Origin: Rhizobium lentis | GTDB taxonomy: Bacteria > Pseudomonadota > Alphaproteobacteria > Rhizobiales > Rhizobiaceae | NCBI RefSeq assembly: GCF_017352135.1 | Contig: NZ_CP071454.1 | Location: 4,463,164 to 4,527,163, forward strand | Direction: 5' to 3' | Length of the DNA stretch: 64,000 nt | In this document: positions 7,484 through 18,282 of the stretch, one piece after another | Numbering within the stretch: position 1 is the first letter of the stretch | Layout: every line of letters starts with the position of its first letter | Notes under the pieces: model-generated | What the model was told of the DNA's origin: nothing | The model's database searches: none | The model's input: the letters and a program-made list of their open reading frames with translations, nothing else | Position numbers and translations under genes: made by a program

Positions 7484-9097
7484 TCACAATTCATCATAAT
7501 TGAACCAGTCAAAATCCGCCGTCTTCCCTCGCCCGGACGTATCGAAAGCAAACACGCCGGCAAAGGCGCCGGTGAAGGAGCCGTGTTCGCCGCGCCCGCC
7601 CTCATCAGAGATGACGCCGGCGTCGAGCACCGGGCCGATCGGTTGCCAGCTCCCCTTGCCTTCCGTCTGCCAGAAGAATTGCAGGTCGTTCTCACGGATT
7701 TCCATGGCAAGCTGGACACGGCCGTCGGCGGGGATCGCGACGCCGCTTCCGGCGGGGAAGCTGAGGCGGCCATTCGGATAGTCGCCGCCGCAGGAGAGGA
7801 TGGTAACGCAGCGGCCAAGCGTTTCGTGGAGCGTCACCGCAACCGCGTGAAACTTGTGGCGGTTGTAGTAATGCGTCAGCCCGGCGGCCTGCTGGTAGGT
7901 GTCGGGCGAAAACTCGATCACGGTCTCGGCGCGGAAGCTATGGTGCTCCTGCCGGCGTGCGACCAGCGACTGTTCGAACCAGGAGCCGATGCTCTCGCGG
8001 CCGATCAGTCTGAGATGGCCGGCGCGGTCCGTCAGGTTGAAAATGCGGCGGGGCTCGGGCGTGCGTAGCCACTGAAAATCGGCCGGCAGCCTGCCTCCAT
8101 CGAAACTGTAGCCGGTGCGCATCGGCTTCTCCACCGGCACAGCCCCGAAGAGACCCGGTACATCGATATCGGGCACTGATGTACCGTTTTCCAAATAGAG
8201 CCAATCATCGTCGCGCCAGACGCATTTCTGCAGGCTGGTCTCGCGCCCGAGCGTGCAGCGCCGCTTCGGCGGCAGCGGCCGGCCGCAGAGATGTGTGTGG
8301 TAGGCCTCGCCGTCCGGCGTCTCGACATATTGGCCGTGCCCTGCCCGCTGGAGCACCGCACCCGGATGATCCTTGGAGGTAATCAGATGCATGTTCGGAT
8401 GCATCTCATAGGGTCCTTCGATGCGACGCGAACGCGCCATGGTAACGGCATGGTCATAGCCGGTGCCGCCTTCGGCGGTCGTCAGATAATACCAGCCATT
8501 GCGCTTGAAGAGATGCGGCCCCTCGACGAGGCCGAGCGGGCTGCCAGCGAAAATGTTCTTGATCGGGCCTTTTAGCTCCTTCGTGACCGGGTCCCATTCC
8601 TGCAGTAGGATACCATCGAAAGCCGGCGATTTCGGCGAACCGCCGAAGCTTTCCGTCCGGTGGTTCCACTGCATGTTGACGAACCACTTGCGGCCGTCGT
8701 CGTCATGGAAGAGCGACGGATCGAAGCCGGAAGAATTCACATAGACGGGCTCGGACCACTCGCCCTCGATCGACGGCGAAGTCACAATGTAATTATGTGC
8801 ATCCTTGAAATTGCCGTCGAAGCGCTTGACGTCGGTATAGACCAGCCAGAACTGCCCGTCGGCATAGGAAAGGCAAGGCGCCCAGATGCCGCAGCTATCG
8901 GGGTTACCGCGCATGTCGAGCTGCGAGGCGCGCTCCAGCGGCCGGCGCACCAGCGTCCAGTTCACCAGATCTCTGGAATGATGGATCTGCACCCCCGGAT
9001 ACCATTCAAAGGTGGAGGTGGCGATGTAATAATCCTCGCCGACGCGACAGATCGACGGATCGGGGTTGAACCCAGGCAGAATGGGATTGCGGATCAT
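7484..9097 (-). CDS. Glycoside hydrolase family 43 (beta-xylosidase/arabinosidase-like)
   Basis: 537 aa, no signal peptide, so cytoplasmic. Residues 1-300 form the five-bladed GH43 propeller. The three acidic catalytic residues are visible: Asp13 in GFNPDPS (base), Asp126 in SSGFDPSLF (pKa modulator) and Glu192 in LVEGPHL (acid). A beta-sandwich domain follows to the C-terminus, as in GH43 beta-xylosidases of about 530 residues. Last gene of a unidirectional carbohydrate locus beginning at 19564, so it probably acts on imported plant-derived oligosaccharides. Exact linkage specificity cannot be assigned. Start ATG at 9097, with GGAGG a short way upstream. Confidence 0.9.
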   Translation of the reverse strand: MIRNPILPGFNPDPSICRVGEDYYIATSTFEWYPGVQIHHSRDLVNWTLVRRPLERASQLDMRGNPDSCGIWAPCLSYADGQFWLVYTDVKRFDGNFKDAHNYIVTSPSIEGEWSEPVYVNSSGFDPSLFHDDDGRKWFVNMQWNHRTESFGGSPKSPAFDGILLQEWDPVTKELKGPIKNIFAGSPLGLVEGPHLFKRNGWYYLTTAEGGTGYDHAVTMARSRRIEGPYEMHPNMHLITSKDHPGAVLQRAGHGQYVETPDGEAYHTHLCGRPLPPKRRCTLGRETSLQKCVWRDDDWLYLENGTSVPDIDVPGLFGAVPVEKPMRTGYSFDGGRLPADFQWLRTPEPRRIFNLTDRAGHLRLIGRESIGSWFEQSLVARRQEHHSFRAETVIEFSPDTYQQAAGLTHYYNRHKFHAVAVTLHETLGRCVTILSCGGDYPNGRLSFPAGSGVAIPADGRVQLAMEIRENDLQFFWQTEGKGSWQPIGPVLDAGVISDEGGRGEHGSFTGAFAGVFAFDTSGRGKTADFDWFNYDEL

Positions 9098-9123
9098 GGC
9101 GGCTCCTCCAAGCTATCGTTGTG

Positions 9124-9190
9124 GTACGTACATCATTTTTGGCACTATGCTCTTTCATCAGCTTATTCCCTGCGCCATCGTGCTAGCACG
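9124..9190. promoter_or_regulatory. Two palindromes upstream of the GH43 gene
   Basis: GTACGTAC at 9124-9131 and the 12-bp perfect palindrome CGTGCTAGCACG at 9179-9190 lie in the 130-base gap between the aldo/keto reductase stop and the GH43 start. They could be operator sites for a separate GH43 promoter. No regulator can be assigned, and neither matches the palindrome at 19902. Confidence 0.3.
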
Positions 9191-9227
9191 AGAGCAGAGA
9201 GATGAGGAAGTCGGTTGCCGCTCCTAG

Positions 9228-10259
9228 CTATTCCCGCTCCGCCGACTTCGCCCACAGGTTGATATCGGCCTCCTTGGCATAGATATCGATCTCCTTCAGC
9301 TCCTCAGCCGTGAACTCGATATTGTCCAGCGCCTTGACGCAATCGACGATCTGCGAGGAGCGGCTGGCGCCGATCAATGCCGAGGTCACGCGTCCGCCGC
9401 GCAGCACCCAGGCGATTGCCATCTGCGCCAGCGTCTGACCGCGCCTTTCGGCAATCTCGTTGAGCTTCCTGATATTGTCGATGATCGAGGGACGGATGAA
9501 ATCGCGCTTCAGGAAGTGGTTCTGCGCCGCCCGGCTGTCATCGGGGATGCCGGCGAGATATTTTGTCGTCAGCATGCCCTGGGCAAGCGGCGAGAACACG
9601 ATCGACCCCATGCCGACGTCATCGAGCGTATCGAGCAGCCTGTCGTCCTCGACCCAGCGGTTGAGCATCGAATAGCTCGGCTGGTGGATCAGGCAGGGTG
9701 TGCCGAGTTCCCTAAGGATGGCGGCTGCCTCGCGGGTGCGCTGCGAATTATAGGAGGAGATGCCGACATAGAGCGCCCGGCCGGAGCGGACAATATAATC
9801 GAGCGCGCCGCAGGTTTCTTCGAGCGGCGTCTCCGGATCGAAACGATGCGAATAGAAGATGTCGACATAGGCGAGGCCCATGCGCTTCAGACTCTGGTCG
9901 CAGGAGGCGATCAGGTACTTGCGGCTGCCCCATTCGCCATAGGGACCCGGCCACATGTCGTAGCCGGCTTTGGACGAGATGATCAGCTCGTCGCGAAGCC
10001 CCGAAAAATCGGTGCGCAGGATCTCGCCGAAGGCGCTCTCGGCGCTGCCGGGAGGGGGGCCGTAATTGTTGGCGAGGTCGAAATGCGTGATGCCGAGATC
10101 GAAAGCCGTGCGGCACATGTCGATCTTGCGGTCATGCGGCGTGTCGCCGCCGAAATTGTGCCAGAGGCCGAGGGAGACGGCCGGCAGCTTCAGACCGGAG
10201 CGGCCCGTGCGGTTATACTTCATTTTCGAATAACGGTCTGCGGCCGGTTGCCAGTTCAT
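9228..10259 (-). CDS. Aldo/keto reductase (YghZ/MgrA-like)
   Basis: 343 aa NADPH-dependent oxidoreductase of the L-glyceraldehyde-3-phosphate reductase-like group. The catalytic tetrad is visible: Asp and Tyr in FDLANNYGPPPGSAE, Lys in IISSKAGYDMWPGPYGEWGS and His in YSHRFDPETP. The C-terminal cofactor segment reads SALIGASRSSQI. ATG at 10259 is preferred over 10304 because AGGAG lies seven bases upstream. Within the carbohydrate locus it could reduce an aldose or a side product of sugar breakdown (inference). Confidence 0.88.
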   Translation of the reverse strand: MNWQPAADRYSKMKYNRTGRSGLKLPAVSLGLWHNFGGDTPHDRKIDMCRTAFDLGITHFDLANNYGPPPGSAESAFGEILRTDFSGLRDELIISSKAGYDMWPGPYGEWGSRKYLIASCDQSLKRMGLAYVDIFYSHRFDPETPLEETCGALDYIVRSGRALYVGISSYNSQRTREAAAILRELGTPCLIHQPSYSMLNRWVEDDRLLDTLDDVGMGSIVFSPLAQGMLTTKYLAGIPDDSRAAQNHFLKRDFIRPSIIDNIRKLNEIAERRGQTLAQMAIAWVLRGGRVTSALIGASRSSQIVDCVKALDNIEFTAEELKEIDIYAKEADINLWAKSAERE

Positions 10260-10330
10260 CTGAATAACTCCTGATAAAATACTAATATCGTCGTCATTCC
10301 ACACCTCGACCCAAGAGATCGCCGACTGCA

Positions 10331-10470
10331 GCCCCTCATCCGCCTGCCGGCACCTTCTCCCCGTAAACGGGGCGAAGGGAGATGCCGCACCGGCTTCCCT
10401 CCAAACTCAAAACTGCGTTTGGCACGTCCCCTCTCCCCGTCCAAACGGGGAGAGGGCTAGGATGAGGGGC
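10331..10470. repeat. RIME-like palindromic repeat (copy A)
   Basis: A 140-base element bounded by perfect 10-bp inverted ends (GCCCCTCATC at 10331, GATGAGGGGC at 10461). Inside are CTTCTCCCCG-TAAA-CGGGGCGAAGG and CCCTCTCCCCG-TCCAAA-CGGGGAGAGGG hairpins. It resembles the rhizobial intergenic mosaic elements and is related to the elements at 46948-47095 and 50942-51136. It fills most of the 311-base gap 10260-10570; nothing else is seen there. Confidence 0.7.
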
Positions 10471-10570
10471 AGCCATCGGAGCAAGCCGGATAGCCGTGGG
10501 ACATGCCCGAACGTGACGAAACTATTGGATCAAACGCGCCGATACGGCAAGCGAACGGCGCCAGTTTCAA

Positions 10571-11704
10571 CTACCTCAACAGTGCCTGCGCCTCTTCGAT
10601 GCCGAGCGCGGCCGGCTGGGTGCAGGTCGTCGTCAGATCGATGAACCGACCCTCCTCGCCCGACTTTAGGATCGAAGTCATGACGTCGACACCGTGCAGC
10701 GTGCGGTCGAGCGAGCAGCGTGCGTCGCGGCCCTCGATCAGCGACATCGCCATGTCTGCTAAGCCGGCCGTGCGGTAGTTGGCGCGTGAGCCGTTCGGAC
10801 TCTCCTGATTGATCTTGCCGAACGGATGCTCCCAGGCCTCGAGCGCCTTGATATCCTTGTCGCGGCCGCTGGCCTCGACGGTGCCGCCAAAGAAGTTCGG
10901 ATCCGGCACGTAAAGCGAGCCATCGGTGCCGTAGAGCTCCATATTCGCGTGGCGGTGCGACCACACGTCCCAGCTCGCCGACAGCGTCACGGTGGCACCG
11001 CTGACGAATTCGAGCAGCGCCTGGATTGTCGTCGGTGTCTTCACAGGGATGATCTCGCCGTGGCGCGGCTGGCTGGTGATCGTGCGGGTCGGCGATGCCA
11101 TCGAGGTCATGGCGCCGACGCGCTTCACCGGTCCGATCAGGTTGATCAGGTTGGCGATGTAATAGGGACCGAGATCGAGGATCGGGCCGCCACCGGGCAG
11201 GAAGAAGAAGTCCGGGTTCGGATGCCACATCTCCATGCCGGGGCTCATGACGTAGCAGGCGCCAGACGTCACCCGGCCGATGCCACCGTCGTCGATGAAC
11301 TTGCGGGCAAGCTGATGAGCACCGCCGAGGAAGGTATCCGGCGCGCAGCCGACGGCAAGATTCCTCGCCTTGGCAATGCGGCGAAGCTCCTCGCCCTGCT
11401 CCAGCGTTAGCACCAGCGGCTTTTCCGAATAGACGTGCTTGCCGGCCTCGAGGATCGCCTTCGATACCGGAAAATGCGCATCCGGGATCGTCAGGTTGAC
11501 GACGACGTCGATCTCGTCATTGGCGAGAAGCGCGTCGATCGTCTGTGCCTCGACGCCATACTCCTTTGCGCGGGCCTCGGCGGCCTGCAGGTTGATATCG
11601 GCGCAGGCCAGCACTCTGAGCCCCTTGAAGAGCGGTGCGAGCGAGAAATAAGTGGTGGAGATGTTGCCGCATCCGATGATGCCGACGCCAAGTTCCTTGG
11701 TCAT
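10571..11704 (-). CDS. Gfo/Idh/MocA family oxidoreductase
   Basis: 377 aa. The N-terminal Rossmann fold starts with VGIIGCGNIS and the family signature EKPLVLT lies near residue 95; the C-terminal half is the substrate-binding alpha/beta domain, with a GGGPILDLGPYYI segment. Such enzymes oxidise or reduce sugars and inositols with NAD(P). ATG at 11704 is chosen: GAGG lies eight bases upstream and the upstream gene's stop ends at 11713. Neighbour of a sugar-phosphate-isomerase-like protein, the usual pairing for degradation of unusual sugars. Substrate unknown. Confidence 0.9.
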   Translation of the reverse strand: MTKELGVGIIGCGNISTTYFSLAPLFKGLRVLACADINLQAAEARAKEYGVEAQTIDALLANDEIDVVVNLTIPDAHFPVSKAILEAGKHVYSEKPLVLTLEQGEELRRIAKARNLAVGCAPDTFLGGAHQLARKFIDDGGIGRVTSGACYVMSPGMEMWHPNPDFFFLPGGGPILDLGPYYIANLINLIGPVKRVGAMTSMASPTRTITSQPRHGEIIPVKTPTTIQALLEFVSGATVTLSASWDVWSHRHANMELYGTDGSLYVPDPNFFGGTVEASGRDKDIKALEAWEHPFGKINQESPNGSRANYRTAGLADMAMSLIEGRDARCSLDRTLHGVDVMTSILKSGEEGRFIDLTTTCTQPAALGIEEAQALLR

Positions 11705-11712
11705 GATATGCC

Positions 11713-12474
11713 TCAATAGGTCTGGAAGGATGCAATCGAGCGGCTGATGTTGCGATCGATGTCCTTCGGGTTGTCATGTTCGACGACGAAATGTTTCGCC
11801 TTGGTTCCGCGCAGCACCGCAACCAGCTTAGCCCATTCGACCTTGCCGTGACCAACATCGGCCCAGCCGTCCTCATCCTTCGCCTCGCCGGGGGCCGCGA
11901 TGTCCTTGACGTGGACCGCGGTGATGCGCGGCCCGAGCTTCTCGATCCAGGCGAACGGATCGGCGCCGCCGCGGATGACCCAAGCGATATCGGCTTCCCA
12001 GGAAATGTCGGGGGCGCCTTCGAAGATGCGCTCGATCGGCAGTGAGCCGTCAGCGAGCTTGACGAATTCGAAATCGTGATTGTGCCAGCCGAATTCGTAG
12101 CCGGCGTCCTTGAAGGGCTTGCTCATTTCCTGCAAACGCTTGCCGAAGGCGAGCCAGCCGGCTCCGTCCGAAGGGCGCTGGTCAGCGGCCAGATGCGGTG
12201 CATAGATCGAATCCATGCCGAGGATCTTAGCGATATTAAGCGACTTCTGAACTTCCTTTTCCAGGAAGTCCGGGCTGAAATGGCCGCTCGCCATCACGAG
12301 GCCGTTCTTGTCGAGCTCTGCGCGAAGGCTCTTCAGGCCAGCATCGTCGAGATCGGCATAGATGCCGCCGAAGCCCTCGACTTCGGCATAGCCCGCCTTG
12401 CCGAGCTTTTCGAAAATTGCCGAATAGGGCTGGAAGTTGCGCGCGCTGTAGAGCTGGTAGCTGAGTTTAGTCAT
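11713..12474 (-). CDS. Sugar phosphate isomerase/epimerase family TIM-barrel protein
   Basis: 253 aa xylose-isomerase-like TIM barrel. Metal and substrate ligands typical of the family are visible in order: EVEGFGGIY, HNHDFEF, SWEADIAW, AVHVKDI and FVVEHDNP. Two ATGs (12477, 12474) are adjacent; AGGAG fits the second better. It lies eight bases upstream of the Gfo/Idh oxidoreductase, so they are probably co-translated and act in one pathway. Exact reaction unknown. Confidence 0.87.
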   Translation of the reverse strand: MTKLSYQLYSARNFQPYSAIFEKLGKAGYAEVEGFGGIYADLDDAGLKSLRAELDKNGLVMASGHFSPDFLEKEVQKSLNIAKILGMDSIYAPHLAADQRPSDGAGWLAFGKRLQEMSKPFKDAGYEFGWHNHDFEFVKLADGSLPIERIFEGAPDISWEADIAWVIRGGADPFAWIEKLGPRITAVHVKDIAAPGEAKDEDGWADVGHGKVEWAKLVAVLRGTKAKHFVVEHDNPKDIDRNISRSIASFQTY

Positions 12475-12513
12475 CATGTTCTCCTTGGGCCTCGTGCCCA
12501 TTTCTTGGAAGGA

Positions 12514-14994
12514 TCAATCCGCCGATTGGCAGGAATGCAGGTCGTAGAAGCGGAATTCCGGCGGCCTGCCATTTTCGAGCGGTTTTGCCGGCGTGAAGGT
12601 GATGCGGCGACTTTCGCCTGATGCAAGGTCGAAGGCGTTGTCGGAATATTTGCCGTCCGTCTCGCTTTCGATCATCACGAAGAGCGCAAGTCCCCTGGCG
12701 GTGACGTTGATGTCGACGGCGCCGCTCGCCTCGACATACTCGTGCGTTACCGTCAGCCCGGAGGGCTCAAGCTCCAGCGCCTTGTAGGTGCCGTTGACAT
12801 AATGCCCCTCACCGCCCATGCCGTTCGACGCGGTGAAATGCCAGGCAAGCAGCGTTCCCTCTGAAATATCCGACACGTCGATCGTCGCAGCCGTCACCGC
12901 AGCATCCGGCGAGCACACGGCCTGCACGTCCTTCAGGTGCTTCCGCTCGCCCTTCATCGTCAGGAGCGAGATCGAAAGATCGACGCTGACATCTGAAAGC
13001 GTGTCGTTGACCAGCGAGAAGCGGATCGTCCTGCCGTCTTCGGCGGGAATGGCGGCGACCGCCACCGGCTGGAAAAAGCGTTTGACGAGATAATGCATCG
13101 CCTTCCAGCGACCGCCGTAGTCAAGGCTCGACCAGGAAGCGACCGGCCAGGTGTCGTTGAGCTGCCAGTAGATCGTGCCCATGCAATGCGGTTTGAGCGA
13201 CCGCCAGTATTCGACAGCCGTCTTGATGGCGAGCCCCTGCTGGATCTGGCTGAGATAGACGAAGTTCGGGAAATCCTTCGGGAAGCGGAAATAACGGAAC
13301 ATGGTCGCGGCAATGCGCTCGTTACCGCCGGCATTCTTCTGGTGCAGTTCCATGACGGGAGAAGCGATATTCAGATCCTTCGCCTCGGCATAGGTCTTGA
13401 TCACGGGCAGCGACGTGTAGGACTGGAAGCCGAATTCCGAGCAGAAGCGCGGTCGCACGGAGCGGTAATTGTCGAACGACTTGTTCTCGTGCCACACCGA
13501 CCAGTAATGCATGTCGCCGGACCCGTCGGCATGCCAGGCATCGCCGAAATCGAGATAGCCGGAAGCCGGGCTCGACGGCCACCAGAGCGCGCCGGGCAGC
13601 GCCTTCTTCACCGCCTGCTCGATCGCCCGGTTGAGGCGGTCGTAGGAGACGAGGTAACGGTCTCGGTCCTTCCTGGACTCCTCGAACCAAGTGAGCGCGC
13701 CCACAAGCTCGTTATCGCCGCACCAGAGCGCGATGGAGGGGTGCGAAGAAAGCCGACGCACCTGGTAATCGACCTCGATTGCAACATTTTCGAGGAAGTC
13801 CTCGGTCGAGGGATAGAGGTTGCAGGCGAACATGAAGTCCTGCCAGACCAGGAGGCCCAGCCGGTCGCAGAGATCGTAGAAATGATCCTGCTCGTAGAAG
13901 CCGCCGCCCCAGACCCGGATCATGTTCATGTTTGCGGCTTTCGCCGATTGCAGCAGGTCTTCCGTCTTCTCGGGCGAAGAGAGCGAGTAGAGCGCGTCTG
14001 CCGGAATCCAGTTGGCGCCGCGGCAGAAGATCTCGCGGCCGTTGACCTTGAAGGCGAAGCGGGCACCCGATGCATCTGGCGTGGTGATGAGTTCGATGGT
14101 GCGAAGGCCGATCTGCCTGGTCACCAGCTCATCGGACACTTCCACGGAAAGCGTATAGAGCGCCTGCTCGCCACTGCCGGAAGGCCACCACAGGCGCGGC
14201 TCGTCGATATGGAAGAGGTAGTTGACCTCGGTCTCGCCCTTGACGCCGACATCGAGGCGTACGCGCTCGCCGTCGAGATCGAAATAGACCTGGGCAACGC
14301 CGGCATGCTTGGAAAACAGGCTCGCGGTGACCGTGAGGTCGACCGAGCCGTCATTGTTGTGAACCTGGCGGGTGACGACATGTTCGATGCGCGCCGTCTC
14401 GAGCTTCTTCAGCGCGATCGTGCCGTAGAGGCCGAATGGCGCAATGGCGATGTTCCAGTCCCAGCCGAAATGGCATTGCGGCTTGCGCAGCATGTTGCCG
14501 TCGGGGATCGGCGAATTGCCGGTGCTGTAGGGGATGTAGAAGGGCTGCTGCTTCTGCCGCTCGGCGCCGACGGCGACGTTCGAGGCAAAGACGATGCGGA
14601 TGCTGTTGTCGCCTGATTTCAGCATGCTCGACACGTCGGGCCGGTAGCGGCGAAAGCTGTTGTCGGCTTCGAGCGCCAGGAAGCCGTTGACATAGACGCT
14701 GGCGACCGTATCGAGATAGTCGATGTCGAGATACCAGTCGCCCTCGGCCTCCCGCAGTGTAAAGCTGCGCTCGACCGCCCATTCACGCTCGGCGACCCAC
14801 TGCACCTTCTCCTCGTTACGGCCGAAATAGGGATCGGGGATGAGCCCCGCGCGATGGAGCGCCGTGTGCACGTCGCCCGGCAAGGTGATGACGCTCTTGA
14901 TTTCGCCATCAACGGAGGTGAGCTGCCACGAACCGGAAAGGTCGATGCTGGAGGGGGTCGTTTGTTGCGTCACGATTTCATTTCCGATTTGCAT
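12514..14994 (-). CDS. Glycoside hydrolase family 2 beta-mannosidase
   Basis: 826 aa, typical length for beta-mannosidase. Domain order: jelly-roll sugar-binding domain (about 17-190), immunoglobulin-like domain (200-305), TIM barrel (315-620) and C-terminal beta domains. The acid/base is Glu429 in LWCGDNELVG and the nucleophile Glu520 in RFCSEFGFQS; WGGGFYEQD and HFGWDWN are also characteristic. No signal peptide, so it acts on imported manno-oligosaccharides in the cytoplasm. The start could be ATG 14994 or a GTG seven codons later; neither has a strong ribosome site. It follows the ABC transporter genes by about 240 bp. Confidence 0.9.
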   Translation of the reverse strand: MQIGNEIVTQQTTPSSIDLSGSWQLTSVDGEIKSVITLPGDVHTALHRAGLIPDPYFGRNEEKVQWVAEREWAVERSFTLREAEGDWYLDIDYLDTVASVYVNGFLALEADNSFRRYRPDVSSMLKSGDNSIRIVFASNVAVGAERQKQQPFYIPYSTGNSPIPDGNMLRKPQCHFGWDWNIAIAPFGLYGTIALKKLETARIEHVVTRQVHNNDGSVDLTVTASLFSKHAGVAQVYFDLDGERVRLDVGVKGETEVNYLFHIDEPRLWWPSGSGEQALYTLSVEVSDELVTRQIGLRTIELITTPDASGARFAFKVNGREIFCRGANWIPADALYSLSSPEKTEDLLQSAKAANMNMIRVWGGGFYEQDHFYDLCDRLGLLVWQDFMFACNLYPSTEDFLENVAIEVDYQVRRLSSHPSIALWCGDNELVGALTWFEESRKDRDRYLVSYDRLNRAIEQAVKKALPGALWWPSSPASGYLDFGDAWHADGSGDMHYWSVWHENKSFDNYRSVRPRFCSEFGFQSYTSLPVIKTYAEAKDLNIASPVMELHQKNAGGNERIAATMFRYFRFPKDFPNFVYLSQIQQGLAIKTAVEYWRSLKPHCMGTIYWQLNDTWPVASWSSLDYGGRWKAMHYLVKRFFQPVAVAAIPAEDGRTIRFSLVNDTLSDVSVDLSISLLTMKGERKHLKDVQAVCSPDAAVTAATIDVSDISEGTLLAWHFTASNGMGGEGHYVNGTYKALELEPSGLTVTHEYVEASGAVDINVTARGLALFVMIESETDGKYSDNAFDLASGESRRITFTPAKPLENGRPPEFRFYDLHSCQSAD

Positions 14995-15077
14995 TTTGAA
15001 ATGGGCGGCGCATAACCGCAGTCCGGTAATTGTCGGTCGTCATGACCCCTTCCCCTCCGTCAGCAGCCGCGGCATGG

Positions 15078-15100
15078 ATCCTCGGGTCAAGCCCGAGGAT
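15078..15100. repeat. Short palindromic repeat between ABC ATPase and mannosidase genes
   Basis: ATCCTCGGG, a five-base spacer and CCCGAGGAT form a perfect 9-bp hairpin. The surrounding GGATCCTCGGGTCAAGCC wording is common between genes in alphaproteobacteria (general knowledge). It may stabilise or terminate the upstream message; no T-run follows. Confidence 0.5.
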
Positions 15101-15233
15101 GACGGAGCGCGGAGTTGGCCTCTCGCCAAGCGCGCGCAGACCGGAAGGTGGGTGAAGCGCCGGTCGAATTCATATAAACAGCTGCAGCAAGCAGGCAGCA
15201 CCATCTCAGACACCCTGCCCGCGAAAAACTCCT

Positions 15234-16340
<1,107 letters not shown>

Positions 16341-16344
16341 GTGA

Positions 16345-17289
16345 TCACCCCTTCACTGCGCCGGCGGCGATGCCGCGAACGAAAAGCCGCCCGGAGACGA
16401 AATAGACGATCAGCGGCACCAGGCCGGTTAGGATCGTTGCTGCCATGTTGACGTTGTATTCCTTCACGCCCTGGACGGAATTGACGATGTTGTTGAGCTG
16501 CACGGTCATCGGATAGGTATCCGGCCGGGTGAAGACCACACCGAACAGGAAGTCGTTCCAGATGCCTGTGACCTGCAGGATCATCGCCACGACGAAAATC
16601 GGCAGCGACATCGGCATCATGATCTTCAGGAAGATCTGCCAGAAGCCCGCCCCATCCACACGTGCAGCTTTGAACAACTCCTCCGGCAGAGAGACGAAGT
16701 AGTTGCGGAAGAGCAGTGTCAGGATCGGCATGCCGAAGATCGAATGCACGATGACGAGGCCGGTCAGCGTGCCGTAGATGCCGATTTCGCGGAGGATGAT
16801 GACGATCGGATAGATCATCACCTGATAGGGAATGAAGGCGCCGATGATCAGGATCGAGAAGAAAAGCTCGGATCCCCTGAAGCGCCAGTTCGCCAGAGCA
16901 TAACCATTCACCGAGGCAATCGCGATCGAGATGATGACCGAAGGCACCGTGATGCGCACCGAGTTCCAGAAACCGCGTGACAGGCCATCGCAGTTCAAGC
17001 CCGTGCAGGCCTCCGCCCAGGCCTTCACCCAGGGCTGAAAGGTGATTTCCATCGGCGGCGAAAAGATATTGCCGAGGCGGATTTCCGGCATGCCCTTCAG
17101 CGAGGTGACGACCATCACGTAGAGCGGCAGCAGGTAATAAAGCGCTGCAACCGTCAGCGTGCCGTAGAGGATGATGTTGCGCGCAGACAGCCTCGGGCGC
17201 GGCTTCGGGCCGCTTGGGCCGTCGCCAAGTCTCGGTGCGACAGCATCGATGCCGGCTGCGGTGGTGTTGAGGGTTCCGATATTAGCCAC
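16345..17289 (-). CDS. Sugar ABC transporter permease (MalG/LacG-like)
   Basis: 314 aa with six predicted helices. The EAA loop reads ELFKAARVDGAGFWQIFLKI (about residues 205-224), the docking motif of CUT1 permeases. Start GTG at 17289 is chosen: GGAGG lies about 11 bases upstream, and this start overlaps the end of the preceding permease gene by eight bases. The longer ATG ORF from 17343 would overlap that gene by more than 60 bases. An insertion with two Cys (EACTGLNCDG) in the first periplasmic loop is unusual but plausible. Confidence 0.92.
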   Translation of the reverse strand: MANIGTLNTTAAGIDAVAPRLGDGPSGPKPRPRLSARNIILYGTLTVAALYYLLPLYVMVVTSLKGMPEIRLGNIFSPPMEITFQPWVKAWAEACTGLNCDGLSRGFWNSVRITVPSVIISIAIASVNGYALANWRFRGSELFFSILIIGAFIPYQVMIYPIVIILREIGIYGTLTGLVIVHSIFGMPILTLLFRNYFVSLPEELFKAARVDGAGFWQIFLKIMMPMSLPIFVVAMILQVTGIWNDFLFGVVFTRPDTYPMTVQLNNIVNSVQGVKEYNVNMAATILTGLVPLIVYFVSGRLFVRGIAAGAVKG

Positions 17290-18187
17290 GCTTGCGCCCT
17301 CCTCCGAATTCCAGATAGGCCCACGGAACGATGATGATCGCAACCGTGACCAGCATCATCGTCGATGCGGCGAAACCCTGCCCCAGGTTCTGCGCCTGGA
17401 ACATGTAGTCATAGACGTATTTTGCTGGGACTTCCGACGAGATGCCGGGACCGCCAGACGTCTGCGCCACGACAAGGTCGTAGACCTTGACGATGCCCGA
17501 GGCGATGATGACGATCGTCGTGATGAAAACCGGCCGCATCATCGGTATGACGATGAAGAGATAGGTCTTCCACATCGGAATGCCGTCGACACGCGCGGCC
17601 TTCCAGATATCCTCATCGATGCCGCGCAGACCAGCGAGCATCAGGCACATGACAAGGCCCGTCCCTTGCCAGAGCGCAGCGATCAGAATGCCGTAGATGA
17701 CGATTTCAGGCGTATAGAGCGGGTTGAACGTGAAACTCGTCCAGCCGAGCGAGCGAACCACCGACTGAATGCCGAAATCCGGGTTCAGAACCCATTGCCA
17801 GACGAGGCCCGTCACAATGAAGGACAGCGCGAAGGGGTAGAGAAAAATGGTGCGGAAGGTATTTTCGAACCGGATCTTCTGGTCCATCAGCGCGGCAAGC
17901 AGGAAGCCGATAACCAGGCTGAAGATCAGCGAGAGGATACCGTACAGAGCCAGGTTCTCGATCGCCGTCACCCAGCGCGGCGCGGCCCAGAGCCGCTCGT
18001 ACTGATCGAAACCGACGAAGCTCAACCGTGGAAGGAGCTTCGAATTGGTGAAGGAATAAAACACCGTCCAGAGCGTGCCGCCGACAAAGATCACCAGCGC
18101 TGTCAGGATCATCGGAATGGACGCAATCTTGGCATTCAGATTGCGCAGTAATTTGTTTGGCCGGCCTGCTTGCGCGTGACCCGTCAT
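17282..18187 (-). CDS. Sugar ABC transporter permease (MalF/LacF-like)
   Basis: 301 aa, six to seven predicted helices, EAA loop DEDIWKAARVDGIPMWKTYL in the second half. It pairs with the MalG-like permease to form the channel of a CUT1 importer. The binding protein gene lies 141 bp upstream, separated by a strong hairpin (18283-18308). Confidence 0.92.
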   Translation of the reverse strand: MTGHAQAGRPNKLLRNLNAKIASIPMILTALVIFVGGTLWTVFYSFTNSKLLPRLSFVGFDQYERLWAAPRWVTAIENLALYGILSLIFSLVIGFLLAALMDQKIRFENTFRTIFLYPFALSFIVTGLVWQWVLNPDFGIQSVVRSLGWTSFTFNPLYTPEIVIYGILIAALWQGTGLVMCLMLAGLRGIDEDIWKAARVDGIPMWKTYLFIVIPMMRPVFITTIVIIASGIVKVYDLVVAQTSGGPGISSEVPAKYVYDYMFQAQNLGQGFAASTMMLVTVAIIIVPWAYLEFGGGRKRG

Positions 18188-18282
18188 GAACGCTTCTCCT
18201 CAATCGCTGCTGCGGCCGGTCACGGCCGCCCTTCATCCCCGCCCCGCGATCTGCCGGGGAGTACCGGCAAGACCATCCGGGA